Assembly (NCBI RefSeq): GCF_039634785.1
Contig: NZ_JBBIAB010000018.1
Coordinates: 34,334 to 98,333, forward strand
Origin: Tistrella mobilis
Lineage (GTDB): Bacteria; Pseudomonadota; Alphaproteobacteria; Tistrellales; Tistrellaceae
Direction: 5' to 3'
Length of the DNA stretch: 64,000 nt
The notes under the pieces are model-generated. The model searched no databases. It saw nothing but the letters and a program-made list of their open reading frames with translations, and was not told the DNA's origin. Shown piece by piece: positions 1-8,138 of this stretch; position 1 is the stretch's first letter; every line of letters starts with the position of its first letter. Made by a program: the position numbers and the translations under genes.

Positions 1-40
1 CGGCTCGACGGGCGGCGGCGGAACGGCTGGGCAGAGGCAT
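1..40 (-). CDS. Possible 5' end of an unidentified gene running off the window
   Basis: A minus-strand ATG at 38-40 follows a GGAG at about 11 nt and opens 13 codons reading MPLPSRSAAARRA before the window ends. It lies about 125 bp downstream of the aguB stop in the same orientation, so it could be the next gene of that unit. Thirteen residues are too few to identify a family, and the high GC makes chance open frames common. Confidence 0.25.
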   Translation of the reverse strand, partial: MPLPSRSAAARRA

Positions 41-144
41 GGGCGAAAGCTCCGGGATCTGCGGTCGGGAAGACGTCTGCGGGGCGCAGGCCGCCGGCGC
101 CGCGGGCGCAAGAGTGTGCCACGGGCGGAACCTGCCCGGAAGGC

Positions 145-160
145 CCGCCCGCGCGGGCGG
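145..160. other. Perfect 16-bp GC palindrome after aguB
   Basis: CCGCCCGCGCGGGCGG is a perfect palindrome ending 6 bp from the aguB stop codon. It could fold as a hairpin in the aguB 3' end, but no T-tract follows on the minus strand, so a terminator role is only a possibility. Confidence 0.35.
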
Positions 161-166
161 CTTCTC

Positions 167-1048
167 TCAGCGGCGGATCCCGCCATCCAGTGTTGCAACC
201 GCGCCGTAAAGATCCGGCCGGCGATCGCGGAACAGCCCCCACGAGGCTCTCAGCCGGCGCGCCATCGCCAGATCCAGCTCTGCGGTCACCACCGCATCGC
301 CGCTGCGCCCGGCCTCGGCCAGGATCGCGCCGGTCGGGTCGGCCACGAAGCTGGATCCATAGAAGGTGAGCGTGGCATCTCGCCCCGCCTCGGTCCCCAC
401 CCGGTTGGCGGCGATCACCGGCACGATATTGGCGCCGGCATGGCCCTGCATCACCCGCCGCCAATGGTCGCGGCTGTCCCAGTCCGGGGCCTGGGGCTCG
501 GATCCGATCGCCGTCGGATAGAGCAGCAGTTCGGCCCCGGCCAGCGCCATCGCCCGCGCCGCTTCGGGAAACCACTGGTCCCAGCAGATCGCGGCGCCGA
601 TCCGCCCCAGCTTCGTGTCGAACACCCTGAAACCGGTGTCGCCGGGCGAGAAATAGAACTTCTCCTGATAGCCCGGCCCGTCGGGGATATGGCTCTTGCG
701 GTAGAGGCCCAGCACCCGGCCGTCGGCATCGATCATCGCCAGGCTGTTGAAAAAGGCCTGGCCGGCGCGTTCGAAGAAGCTGACCGGGATCACCACCCCC
801 AGTTCCGCCGCCAGGGCCGACAGCCGGGCGATCGCGGGATTGCCCTCATAGGGGCGTGCGGCATCGAACCAGGCCGGGTCCTGGTCCTTGCAGAAATAGG
901 GCAGCTCGAACAGTTCCTGCGGCAGCACCAGCCGGGCGCCGGCCGCGGCGGCGGTGCGGATCATCTCCTCGACCCGGTCGAGGTTCCGGTCACGGTCGTC
1001 GGCGACCGCCATCTGCAGGGCGGCAACCGTCAGCAGGCCGTCGGTCAT
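167..1048 (-). CDS. aguB: N-carbamoylputrescine amidase
   Basis: Nitrilase-superfamily hydrolase of 293 aa. By family it converts N-carbamoylputrescine to putrescine, CO2 and ammonia, the last step of the arginine-agmatine route to putrescine, in the cytoplasm. The Glu-Lys-Cys triad is visible: E45 in LPQELFE, K118 in LYRKSHIPDG and C155 in ICWDQWFPE. The start was set at 1048 because conserved sequence (LLTVAALQM) begins there and the upstream 46 codons look like translated intergenic DNA. The usual partner, agmatine deiminase, is represented nearby only by a degenerate copy (2785-3861), so the source of its substrate is unclear from this window. Other nitrilase specificities cannot be excluded. 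Confidence 0.85.
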   Translation of the reverse strand: MTDGLLTVAALQMAVADDRDRNLDRVEEMIRTAAAAGARLVLPQELFELPYFCKDQDPAWFDAARPYEGNPAIARLSALAAELGVVIPVSFFERAGQAFFNSLAMIDADGRVLGLYRKSHIPDGPGYQEKFYFSPGDTGFRVFDTKLGRIGAAICWDQWFPEAARAMALAGAELLLYPTAIGSEPQAPDWDSRDHWRRVMQGHAGANIVPVIAANRVGTEAGRDATLTFYGSSFVADPTGAILAEAGRSGDAVVTAELDLAMARRLRASWGLFRDRRPDLYGAVATLDGGIRR

Positions 1049-1233
1049 GTCGGAACTCCGTCTGCGGCGTCTGAAATCCGGGGCATATGATCCGTTCAGC
1101 CTATCCGGCGCCGGCCTCTCGCCGCAACCGAAGCCCTTGTGACAAGGCTGCGGCGCCGTGGCGATTCCGCAACAGCAGGTTTCCAATCCTGGACATAATT
1201 CCCCCCATGATCGACGAAGGGCGCTTTCTGCAA

Positions 1234-1249
1234 TTGACGTTAACGTAAA
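1234..1249. promoter_or_regulatory. ACGT-type palindromic operator candidate upstream of fadL
   Basis: TTGACGTTAACGTAAA is a 16-bp palindrome with seven of eight base pairs matched, in the 311-bp divergent region between aguB and fadL. A further ACGT follows at 1249-1252. A TTGACG -35-like hexamer coincides with its left half. From memory it resembles ACGT inverted-repeat sites bound by MerR-family regulators of acyl-CoA catabolism (LiuR type). That match is inference, and no such regulator gene is in the window. Confidence 0.5.
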
Positions 1250-1359
1250 CGTTACTTAACCATCGAGTGGTCCGAGGGAATTCAATCCGGGTCGTACACC
1301 CGCTTTGGATACCGAAGACACATCCTGAAAGGGAATCTTTCCGGATCAAAAGAATCTCA

Positions 1360-2736
1360 ATGGGGAAACGTCCGATGCACGCCCGTCCGCCCAGACGTCA
1401 TCCGGGCCGCGCCGCCGCGGCCAGCCTGCCGACCCTTCTCGGCCTGCCCGCGCTTGCGGCGGCCCTGCTCGCCGCCGGCCCTGCCGGGGCTGCCGGCTTC
1501 TTCATTCAGGAACAGAGCGTCAAGGGCGTCGGCCGCGCCTTTGCCGGCGAAGCCGCCCTCGGTTCCGACGCCTCCACCGTCTTCACCAACCCGGCGGGCA
1601 TGACCCGGCTCGACGGTCGCCAGGTTCAGCTGGGCGGCCATGTGCTGATCCTGAAGGCGGATCTGACCGATGCCGGCTCCACCGCCACCACCCTCGGCAC
1701 CGGCGGTGCCGCGGTGCGCTATGGCGGCGCCAGTGGCGACCCCTTCGACACCACGCCCGTGCCGAATTTCTACGCCGCCATGCCGGTGGACGACGACAAC
1801 CGGGTCTGGCTGGGTGTGGGCATCTCGGCCCCCTTCGGCCTGGTCGCCGACTATGGCGATGGCTGGTTCGGCCGATACGATTCGACCAAGACCGAACTCA
1901 AGACCATCGACATCGCCCCCAGCATCGCCTTCAAGGCCAGCGACTGGCTGTCGGTGGGCGGTGGCCTCGACATCCAGTATGCCGAGGCGACGCTCGAAAA
2001 CGCGGTCGCCAACGGCCTCGCCCCGGGCGGGCCCAGCCCTGCGACCGACGGCCATGCCCGCGTCGAGGGCGATGACTGGAGCGTGGGCTACAATCTGGGT
2101 GTGATCTTCACCCCGGTGCCCCAGGCGCGGATCGGCCTGCATTACCGCTCGGCCATTTCCCACGACCTGAAGGGCACGGCCTCGCTCACCGATCTGACCG
2201 GCCCGCTGGCTGCGGCCAATTTCCGCTCCGACGGTCAGGCGGCCCTCGACCTGCCGGCCGTCGCCTCGGCGGCGGTGGCGGTGGATGTCACCGACCGGCT
2301 CACCCTGCTCGGCCAGGTCAACTTCTACGAATGGAGCCGGTTTGACGAGATCCGGGTGCAATTCTCCAACGGCCTGCCGGATTCGGTGAAGACCCAGAAT
2401 TACGAAGACAGCTGGGGTGTCAGCCTCGGTGCCGAATACCGGCTGGATCCGGCCTGGACGCTGCGCGGCGGCGTGCAGTGGGACCAGACGCCGACGGTCG
2501 ATGAATACCGCACCACCCGCACCCCCGATGCCGACCGGCTGTGGGTGGCGGCCGGTGCCAGCTGGGAAGTCTCGGACTGGATCGGCATCGACATGGCCTA
2601 TGCCCACATCTTCGTCGACGACACCCGGATCGACCTGATCGAGCCGGGCATCGGCGGCACCGGCCAGGTCAATGTCCGCGCCGATGTGGAAAGCAGCATC
2701 GATATCGTCAGCCTTCAGGCGCGCCTGAAGTTCTGA
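1360..2736 (+). CDS. FadL/TodX-family outer-membrane fatty acid or hydrophobic-compound porin
   Basis: Protein of 458 aa with an Arg-rich N-terminus, a hydrophobic Ala/Leu stretch at about 23-44 and a cleavage-like GAAG, after which the mature part starts with AGFFIQEQS. The family hallmarks EQSVKGVGRAFAGEAA and NPAGM (77-81) are present, and the chain ends in Phe (LKF), as expected for an outer-membrane barrel. By family it moves long-chain fatty acids or other hydrophobic molecules across the outer membrane. It stands alone on the plus strand between two minus-strand putrescine-pathway-type genes. The start may instead be the ATG at 1375, which has GGGGAAA 5-7 nt upstream. The window's acyl-CoA dehydrogenases and thiolase fit a fatty-acid uptake role. 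Confidence 0.85.
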   Translation: MGKRPMHARPPRRHPGRAAAASLPTLLGLPALAAALLAAGPAGAAGFFIQEQSVKGVGRAFAGEAALGSDASTVFTNPAGMTRLDGRQVQLGGHVLILKADLTDAGSTATTLGTGGAAVRYGGASGDPFDTTPVPNFYAAMPVDDDNRVWLGVGISAPFGLVADYGDGWFGRYDSTKTELKTIDIAPSIAFKASDWLSVGGGLDIQYAEATLENAVANGLAPGGPSPATDGHARVEGDDWSVGYNLGVIFTPVPQARIGLHYRSAISHDLKGTASLTDLTGPLAAANFRSDGQAALDLPAVASAAVAVDVTDRLTLLGQVNFYEWSRFDEIRVQFSNGLPDSVKTQNYEDSWGVSLGAEYRLDPAWTLRGGVQWDQTPTVDEYRTTRTPDADRLWVAAGASWEVSDWIGIDMAYAHIFVDDTRIDLIEPGIGGTGQVNVRADVESSIDIVSLQARLKF

Positions 2737-2774
2737 TCACCCGGCCCCCTCCCGCCGCCCTCGCCTCGCGCCCG

Positions 2775-2797
2775 CGACCTCCGCCTAGCGGAGGTCG
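2775..2797. terminator. Hairpin between convergent fadL and deiminase-like genes
   Basis: A 10-bp perfect stem (CGACCTCCGC with its complement) has a three-base CTA loop at 2785-2787. That loop is the stop codon of the minus-strand deiminase-like gene. The position between two convergent 3' ends suggests a bidirectional terminator, although neither side has a T-tract. Confidence 0.45.
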
Positions 2798-3861
2798 TCG
2801 GCCGGGGCGGCCTCGATCAGGCCGGCATCCTCGGCCTCGGGCATCGGGGCGGGTTGCGGCAGGGCCACGGCCAGGCGGGCGAAGCCGCCGAAGGGGGCCA
2901 GCGCCGGGCAGGGCACCTGCTCGATCGCCGCGGTGGGCAGGGCCCTGGACAGGGCCTTCAGCGCCGCCGCATCATTGCCGTCTTCGAAGCCAGGCACCAC
3001 CAGCCGGCGGCCGTCGCGCAGCAGGCTCAGATAGCTCGCCGGCAGCAGCCGCCCGGCCTCGTCCCGCGGCCGGCGCTTCGGCAGGGGCACCGGCACCACG
3101 CTCATCGGCATGCCGTCGGCCAGCGTCACCACCTCCAGCCGACGCCGGATCTCGGCCAAGGCGGCATGATCCGGATCGCCTTCGGGCGCCACTGCCACGG
3201 CAACCACCCCCGGCGCCAGAAAACGGACCACGCCGTCCAGATTGCCCGGCCGCTCGTCGCCCGAAAATCCGCCCGGCACCCAGACAACGCGGGTCGCGCC
3301 GAAGGTTGCGGCCAGATGCACGGCCATGGCCTCGCGGTCGGCCTCTCGCCCGCCGACCAGCACCTCGCTTGCAACCAGCACCCCGCCGCCATCGGCCGCG
3401 ACCATGCCGGCACGGCCGTCGATGTCGAGCAGGATGCGGCCCACCGTCCCGTCGCCGGCCAGCGCCAGCAGGCGGCCGGCCACGTCGCAATCGTCATGAT
3501 GATGGCTGCGGTCGACCGGCCATTCCACCGCGCAGGGCGCGCCATCGGCCGTCCGCCCCATCGACGGGCGGCGATCGGCAAAGCAGGCCAGGCTGCCTTC
3601 CCAGGACGACACCCCCACCCCGGCGCCGCAGCGCATCGAGGCGTCGGCAAGATCGCCGGCGCGGGCCAGCATGGCGACCTGGGTGTCGCGGGCCAGAATG
3701 CGGGCGGCCTCGGCGATGGCGAGGCCGGCATCGCGGGGATCGCTGATGCCGTCGGCCGCCGACGGCCAGACGGCAAGCCACAGCCGGGCCGGCTGGTCGG
3801 GGGCCGGCAGGTGGCAGGAGGGGTGCGGCGGGGCACCCGGATGCATGAACATCTCGGACAT
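2785..3861 (-). CDS. Degenerate agmatine deiminase paralogue (predicted pseudoenzyme)
   Basis: Protein of 358 aa, a normal length for agmatine deiminase (AguA/PAD_porph family), and alignable by eye along its length: LAVWP near 30-33, VVWVPGGFSGDE at 192-203 and LLPASYLSLLRDG at 272-284. Two active-site motifs have changed. The family's TDGHxDN reads RPGNLDG, putting N207 at the His position. The C-terminal GGGNIHC reads FGGFARL, putting L330 at the nucleophilic Cys position. D96 (ADRRP for RDTGP) and D209 are kept. Hydrolysis of agmatine by the known mechanism is therefore unlikely, and a binding or regulatory role, or decay in progress, is more plausible. The frame is intact. The start at 3861 has GGAG about 9 nt upstream. 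Family assignment is fairly sure; the function is unknown. Confidence 0.7.
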   Translation of the reverse strand: MSEMFMHPGAPPHPSCHLPAPDQPARLWLAVWPSAADGISDPRDAGLAIAEAARILARDTQVAMLARAGDLADASMRCGAGVGVSSWEGSLACFADRRPSMGRTADGAPCAVEWPVDRSHHHDDCDVAGRLLALAGDGTVGRILLDIDGRAGMVAADGGGVLVASEVLVGGREADREAMAVHLAATFGATRVVWVPGGFSGDERPGNLDGVVRFLAPGVVAVAVAPEGDPDHAALAEIRRRLEVVTLADGMPMSVVPVPLPKRRPRDEAGRLLPASYLSLLRDGRRLVVPGFEDGNDAAALKALSRALPTAAIEQVPCPALAPFGGFARLAVALPQPAPMPEAEDAGLIEAAPADDLR

Positions 3862-4161
3862 GAGGGCGTCTCCGCTCCGGAGCGCCGGGATGCTGGCAGG
3901 GCGATCATGACCGGGGGTGGCCCGCATAAACAGGCGGGGCCGGTCCTGCCCGGCATGTCGGGCCGCAGTCTCCGGCGTGAGGGGGATCGATCGTCGCTGG
4001 TGCGGATGGCGTGCCGCCGAGGTCGGGCCTTGCCTCGTCTGGTGTTCCGGTCGTTGCCGACGGCACGTCTGGTCGTGTCCCGGATCCCATCCTAGCGCGT
4101 GTGGGGGAAGAGGTGCAATCCGCAGCAGCACCCCGCCCCCTCCTCCATCCGAAGCCCGCCC
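3862..4161. other. 300-bp intergenic region upstream of the deiminase-like gene
   Basis: It separates the acetate kinase stop from the deiminase-like start and should hold the latter's promoter. I see a 12-bp palindrome CGCTCCGGAGCG at 3873-3884 just upstream of the Shine-Dalgarno region, and two copies of ATCCGAAG near 4148 and 4164. I see no convincing gene, and no clear -35/-10 pair. Confidence 0.4.
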
Positions 4162-5340
4162 CTATCCGAAGATCAGCCGCGCCGTTTCGCGCGCGATCAC
4201 CGCCTCTTCATCGGTGTCGAGCGCCAGAACCAGCACCGGACTGTCGGCGGCCGAAATCACCGGGCCGTGGGCGGCATTGGCCGCCGGATCGAGCGTCACG
4301 CCCAGAAAGCCCAGATGGGCGGCGATGCGCGCCCGCATGGCGGCCGAATACCGTCCGATGCCGGCGGTGAACACCAGCACGTCCAGCCCGCCGATCGCCA
4401 CCGCCACCGAGCCCGCCTCGCGCCCTGCACGATAGGCGAACAGGGCCATCGCCTCTTCGGCCTTCGGATCCGGGGAGGTCTCCAGCACGCGCATGTCGTC
4501 AGAGACACCCGACACGCCGAGCAGACCCGAGCGGGCATTCAGCAGCCGGTCGACCTCGGCCGCCGTCATGCCCCGGTCGCGGATCAGATGCAGCACCACG
4601 CCGGGGTCGATCGCCCCCGACCGCTTGCCCATCATCAGCCCGTCGAGCGCGGTAAAGCCCATGGTGGTCGCCACCGACCGCCGGGCGAGCATGCCGCAAA
4701 GGCTGGCGCCATGGCCCAGATGCGCCACGATCACCCGCCCGTCGGCGCGCGGGCCGGCATGATCCGGCAGCACATGGGCGATATGGGCGTAAGACAGGCC
4801 GTGGAAGCCATAGCGCAGCACGCCCTCGTCGCTCAGCTCCCGCGGGATCGGCATGGTCTGGGCGATCCGGGGCTGGCTGCGGTGAAAGGCGGTGTCGAAA
4901 CAGGCGACCTGCGGCAGATCCGGCCACAGCTTCCGGGTGGCGGCGATGCCCGACAGATTGTGCGGCTGGTGATTGGGCGCCAGCGCCACGAAGCCTTCCA
5001 GCGCCGTGATCACCGCATCATCCACCACCACCGGCGCATCGAAGCGGGCACCGCCGTGGACCACGCGATGCCCCACCGCCGCCACTTCGCCCAGGTTGTG
5101 GACGACCGCCGCAATCCGGTCCAGCGCCCAGGCCGTCAGCCCGGCATGATCGGCCAGGCCTTCCGGCGGCTGGCCGATCTCCTCCAGATGCGCGCCGCGC
5201 CCCTTGGCCGACGGGCCCCTCAGCGTGCCGATGGATTCGACCTCGGCCCGGCCGATCTCCTCCATGTCCGACAGGCGGACGACGCCGAATTTCAGGCTCG
5301 ACGAGCCGGCATTCACGGTGATGATCAGCTGTTCGGTCAT
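4162..5340 (-). CDS. ackA: Acetate kinase
   Basis: Protein of 392 aa with the acetokinase-family N-terminal signature TVNAGSSSLKFGV at about 7-19. It also has VGHRVVHGG, YGFHGLSY, VIVAHLGHGAS and DTDEEAVIARETA. By family it interconverts acetyl-phosphate plus ADP with acetate plus ATP in the cytoplasm. Its ATG overlaps the stop of the upstream MaoC-Pta gene in an ATGA arrangement, so the two are translationally coupled and probably act in sequence (acyl-CoA to acyl-phosphate to acid plus ATP). Because a leucine dehydrogenase precedes them, activity on longer acids such as butyrate or isovalerate is possible but cannot be read from the sequence. Confidence 0.9.
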   Translation of the reverse strand: MTEQLIITVNAGSSSLKFGVVRLSDMEEIGRAEVESIGTLRGPSAKGRGAHLEEIGQPPEGLADHAGLTAWALDRIAAVVHNLGEVAAVGHRVVHGGARFDAPVVVDDAVITALEGFVALAPNHQPHNLSGIAATRKLWPDLPQVACFDTAFHRSQPRIAQTMPIPRELSDEGVLRYGFHGLSYAHIAHVLPDHAGPRADGRVIVAHLGHGASLCGMLARRSVATTMGFTALDGLMMGKRSGAIDPGVVLHLIRDRGMTAAEVDRLLNARSGLLGVSGVSDDMRVLETSPDPKAEEAMALFAYRAGREAGSVAVAIGGLDVLVFTAGIGRYSAAMRARIAAHLGFLGVTLDPAANAAHGPVISAADSPVLVLALDTDEEAVIARETARLIFG

Positions 5341-6740
5341 GGCCGGGCCCCACGATGGACGAAGATCTGCGCCAGCGCCGCCGAGGCGAGGCGGGCGGCC
5401 GGGCCGTCGGCACGGCTGGTCAGCATGATAGGCACGCGCGCGCCCAGCACCAGGCCTGCGGCCTCGGCGCCGGCCAGGTGGATCAGCTGCTTGGCGACCA
5501 TATTGCCGGCTTCCAGATCCGGGGTGACCAGAATGTCGGCATCGCCCGCCACCTCGGACACGATGCCCTTGGCCCGGGCCGCGGCTTTCGAGACCGCATT
5601 GTCGAAGGCGAGCGGGCCGTCGAGCAGGCCGCCGGTGATCTGGCCGCGATCGGCCATCTTGCACAGCGCCGCCGCTTCCAGCGTCGAGGCGATGGCCGGA
5701 TAGACCGTCTCTACCGCCGACAGGATCGCGACCTTCGGCCGGTCGGTCCCCAGCGCCCGGACCAGATCGATGGCGTTCTGGACGATGTCGCGCTTGGCGG
5801 CGAGATCCGGATAGATGTTGATCGCCGCATCGGTCACGAAAAGCGGCTTGGGATAGGCCGGCACGTCCAGCGCGAAGACATGGCTCATCCGCCGGCCGGT
5901 GCGCAGGCCCGTCACCTTGTCGACGGCGGCGGCCATCACCTCGTCGGTGTGCAGCGCGCCCTTCATGATCGCCGCCGCCTCGCCCTCGCGCACCAGCGCC
6001 ACCGCCCGTTCGGCGGCGGCATGGCTGTGCGGCTGGTCAACGATGCGGATGCCCGACAGGCTGCGTCCGGCGGCCTCTGCCGCCGCCCGGATCTTGGCCT
6101 CGGGGCCGATCAGGATCGGCTGGATCAGCCCGGCCGCCGCCGCATCCAGCGCGCCCTCGATCGAATTGGCATCGACCGGATGAACCACGGCGGTCGCGAT
6201 CGGCGGCAGTTCCGCGGTGGCCGCCAGCAGGCGGCGATAGACCGGCCGGTTTTCGGGCGCCGCCGCCTCGGCGGCGACGGTCGCCTGCGGGGTTACGACG
6301 AAGGGCCGGTCGACGCGGATCTCTGCGGCACGAACCTCGGCCGAGCCGGTGGCGACCAGCCGGCCATCGGCCGCGACCACGGTCGCATCCAGGGTCAGGC
6401 GGCGATCGGCGCCCAGCGTGCGGACCACCAGCTTTGCGGTCAGCCGGTCACCGGCCGCCACCTGGCCGGTGCGGTCCAGCCGCGAGCCCAGGATTTCGGC
6501 GCCGGGGCCCGGCAGTTCGGCCGCGATCAGCAGGTCGATCATCAGCCCCGGCAGGGCGGCGAAGGCGGCGGCGCCGCGAAAGCCGGCATCGGCCGCGAGG
6601 GCCGGGTCGATATGGGCGGGGTCGATCTCGCGGGCGATCTCGCCCAGCCGGTCGGCAAGCGGCTGGCCTGCCTCGTGAACCAGGCAGGCGCTGTCGCCGG
6701 TGCGGATATCCTCGAACGGTCGGTTGGCGATCCTGAGCAT
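5337..6740 (-). CDS. MaoC-domain/phosphate acyltransferase fusion
   Basis: Protein of 467 aa. Residues 1 to about 150 resemble a MaoC/hotdog enoyl-CoA hydratase-like domain (MLRIANRPFEDIRTGD start). About 165-467 is a phosphate acetyl/butyryltransferase domain with PILIGPEAKI, MKGALHTDEV, FVTDAAINIYPDL and the C-terminal GARVPIMLTSRADG. Proteins of this layout are annotated as bifunctional enoyl-CoA hydratase/phosphate acetyltransferase. The Pta part makes acyl-phosphate from acyl-CoA and phosphate for the coupled kinase gene downstream (4-nt overlap). The start at 6740 was chosen because the preceding 100 codons look non-coding. Whether it prefers acetyl-, butyryl- or branched acyl-CoA is not visible. 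Confidence 0.85.
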   Translation of the reverse strand: MLRIANRPFEDIRTGDSACLVHEAGQPLADRLGEIAREIDPAHIDPALAADAGFRGAAAFAALPGLMIDLLIAAELPGPGAEILGSRLDRTGQVAAGDRLTAKLVVRTLGADRRLTLDATVVAADGRLVATGSAEVRAAEIRVDRPFVVTPQATVAAEAAAPENRPVYRRLLAATAELPPIATAVVHPVDANSIEGALDAAAAGLIQPILIGPEAKIRAAAEAAGRSLSGIRIVDQPHSHAAAERAVALVREGEAAAIMKGALHTDEVMAAAVDKVTGLRTGRRMSHVFALDVPAYPKPLFVTDAAINIYPDLAAKRDIVQNAIDLVRALGTDRPKVAILSAVETVYPAIASTLEAAALCKMADRGQITGGLLDGPLAFDNAVSKAAARAKGIVSEVAGDADILVTPDLEAGNMVAKQLIHLAGAEAAGLVLGARVPIMLTSRADGPAARLASAALAQIFVHRGARP

Positions 6741-6876
6741 GGGAACGGTCGGTTTCCGGGCCTCGTGTGGACGGACGCTTGGCTTGTTGCTTTGCACCAT
6801 CCTCGCCGGAATGCGTGACGATTGCGACCGCGAGTTTGCCCCCGCGGCCGATCGTCCCGCCGCCCAGGGCGCCCGG

Positions 6877-7944
6877 TCAGGCCGCGTCGGCCGCCTTCTT
6901 CTTCGCAGCCGCCGCCCGGATGCGCGCCTCGGCCATGGCATCCGCCACTTCGGCGGTGGTACGGCCGGTTCTGGCCGCCTCGGCGAAGATCCGCGACATG
7001 GTGTCGCCGATGCCCTGAACCAGAGCCGTGGCCCGCGCCACGTCATAGCCCGCCGGCCCGTGCTCGACCGCGATGTTGATCACGCCGCCGGCATTGATCA
7101 CGTAATCGGGGGCATAAAGCACGCCCCGATCGGCCAGCATCCGGGCATGGCGCGGTTCCGCCAGCTGGTTGTTGGCGGCACCGGCGACGATGCCGGCCTT
7201 GATCTCAGGGATGGTGCGGTCGTTCAGCACCGCGCCCAGCGCGCAGGGGGCATAGACATCGACCGGCTCGGCATGGATCACCGCCGGGTCGACGACGCGG
7301 GCGCCGGTGGCGGCCGCCACGCGGTCGGTGGCATCGCGGTGAATATCGGCCACCACCAGCCGGGCACCGGCCTCGTGCAGCCGCCGGGCCAGATCCGCCC
7401 CCACATGGCCCAGCCCCTGAACCGCCACGGTCACGCCGGTCAGCTCGTCGCTGCCGCGGGCATGGGCCAGCGCCGCGCGGATGCCCAGAAACACGCCCAG
7501 GGCCGTGAAGGGCGACGGGTCGCCGCTGGTTTCGGCCAGGCCCAGAACATGGCCGGTTTCGCGCCGCACATGGGCCATGTCGTCGGTGCCGATACCGACA
7601 TCCTCGGCCGTGATGTAGCGGCCGGCCAGGCTTTCGACGAAACGGCCGAAAGCGCGCATCATCGCCGGCGTCTTGTCGCGGCGGGCATCGCCCAGGATGA
7701 CGGCCTTGGCCCCGCCGAAATCCAGTCCCGCCATGGCGTTCTTATAGGTCATGCCGCGGGCAAGCCGCAGCACATCGGTCACGGCGGCGGCCTCGTCGGG
7801 GTAGGCCCACATCCGGCAGCCGCCGACACCGGGGCCCAGCACGGTGGAATGGAGGGCCACGATCGCCTTCAGCCCGGTTTCGGGATCATGGCCAAAGACC
7901 ACCTGCTCGTGACCGTCGAACGCGGCACAAGAAAATACGGACAT
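6877..7944 (-). CDS. Leucine (Glu/Leu/Phe/Val-family) dehydrogenase
   Basis: Protein of 355 aa, close to the length of Leu/Phe dehydrogenases. The catalytic region MTYKNAMAGLDFGGAKAVI holds the two family lysines. VQGLGHVGADLARRL is the NAD-binding GxGxxG-type motif, and NNQLAEPRHARML is also typical. By family it deaminates branched-chain amino acids oxidatively to 2-oxo acids with NAD+ in the cytoplasm. The start at 7944 has a strong GGAGGGGAG Shine-Dalgarno. It follows the MarR gene and precedes MaoC-Pta and acetate kinase on the same strand. Its product, 4-methyl-2-oxopentanoate, would feed the leucine degradation cluster at 9-21 kb after decarboxylation by an enzyme not in this window. 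Confidence 0.85.
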   Translation of the reverse strand: MSVFSCAAFDGHEQVVFGHDPETGLKAIVALHSTVLGPGVGGCRMWAYPDEAAAVTDVLRLARGMTYKNAMAGLDFGGAKAVILGDARRDKTPAMMRAFGRFVESLAGRYITAEDVGIGTDDMAHVRRETGHVLGLAETSGDPSPFTALGVFLGIRAALAHARGSDELTGVTVAVQGLGHVGADLARRLHEAGARLVVADIHRDATDRVAAATGARVVDPAVIHAEPVDVYAPCALGAVLNDRTIPEIKAGIVAGAANNQLAEPRHARMLADRGVLYAPDYVINAGGVINIAVEHGPAGYDVARATALVQGIGDTMSRIFAEAARTGRTTAEVADAMAEARIRAAAAKKKAADAA

Positions 7945-7957
7945 GTTTTCTCCCCTC

Positions 7958-7980
7958 CGGCCATCTTCCCAAGATGGCCG
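7958..7980 (-). promoter_or_regulatory. Perfect hairpin abutting the leucine dehydrogenase ribosome-binding site
   Basis: On the minus strand CGGCCATCTT, loop GGG, AAGATGGCCG gives a 10-bp perfect stem. Its end touches the GGAGGGGAG Shine-Dalgarno sequence of the dehydrogenase. It is too close to the start to be an ordinary terminator and has no T-tract. It could block or shield the ribosome-binding site, or be a DNA operator. Confidence 0.5.
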
Positions 7981-8138
7981 ACTGTCTTCGCCGAAGCGAA
8001 TTCTGTTGCTGTTGGGAGTCAATCTGTCACCGCGCCGCAGGGCTTTCAATCGCCCTCCGCATGCCCGTCTGAAATAGAGGGAAAGTTGCCGGCCGCCAAT
8101 TCGGCGTCATTTTCCCTTCGAAAGCGTCCGGAAGAATG

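Noticed and set aside
1101..1349. 82-codon frame between aguB and fadL
   Set aside because: It crosses the operator-like palindrome, has no ribosome site of note and no motif.
2541..3746. Long plus-strand frame overlapping the end of fadL and the deiminase-like gene
   Set aside because: Pro/Arg-rich translation typical of an out-of-phase GC-rich frame; overlaps two better supported genes.
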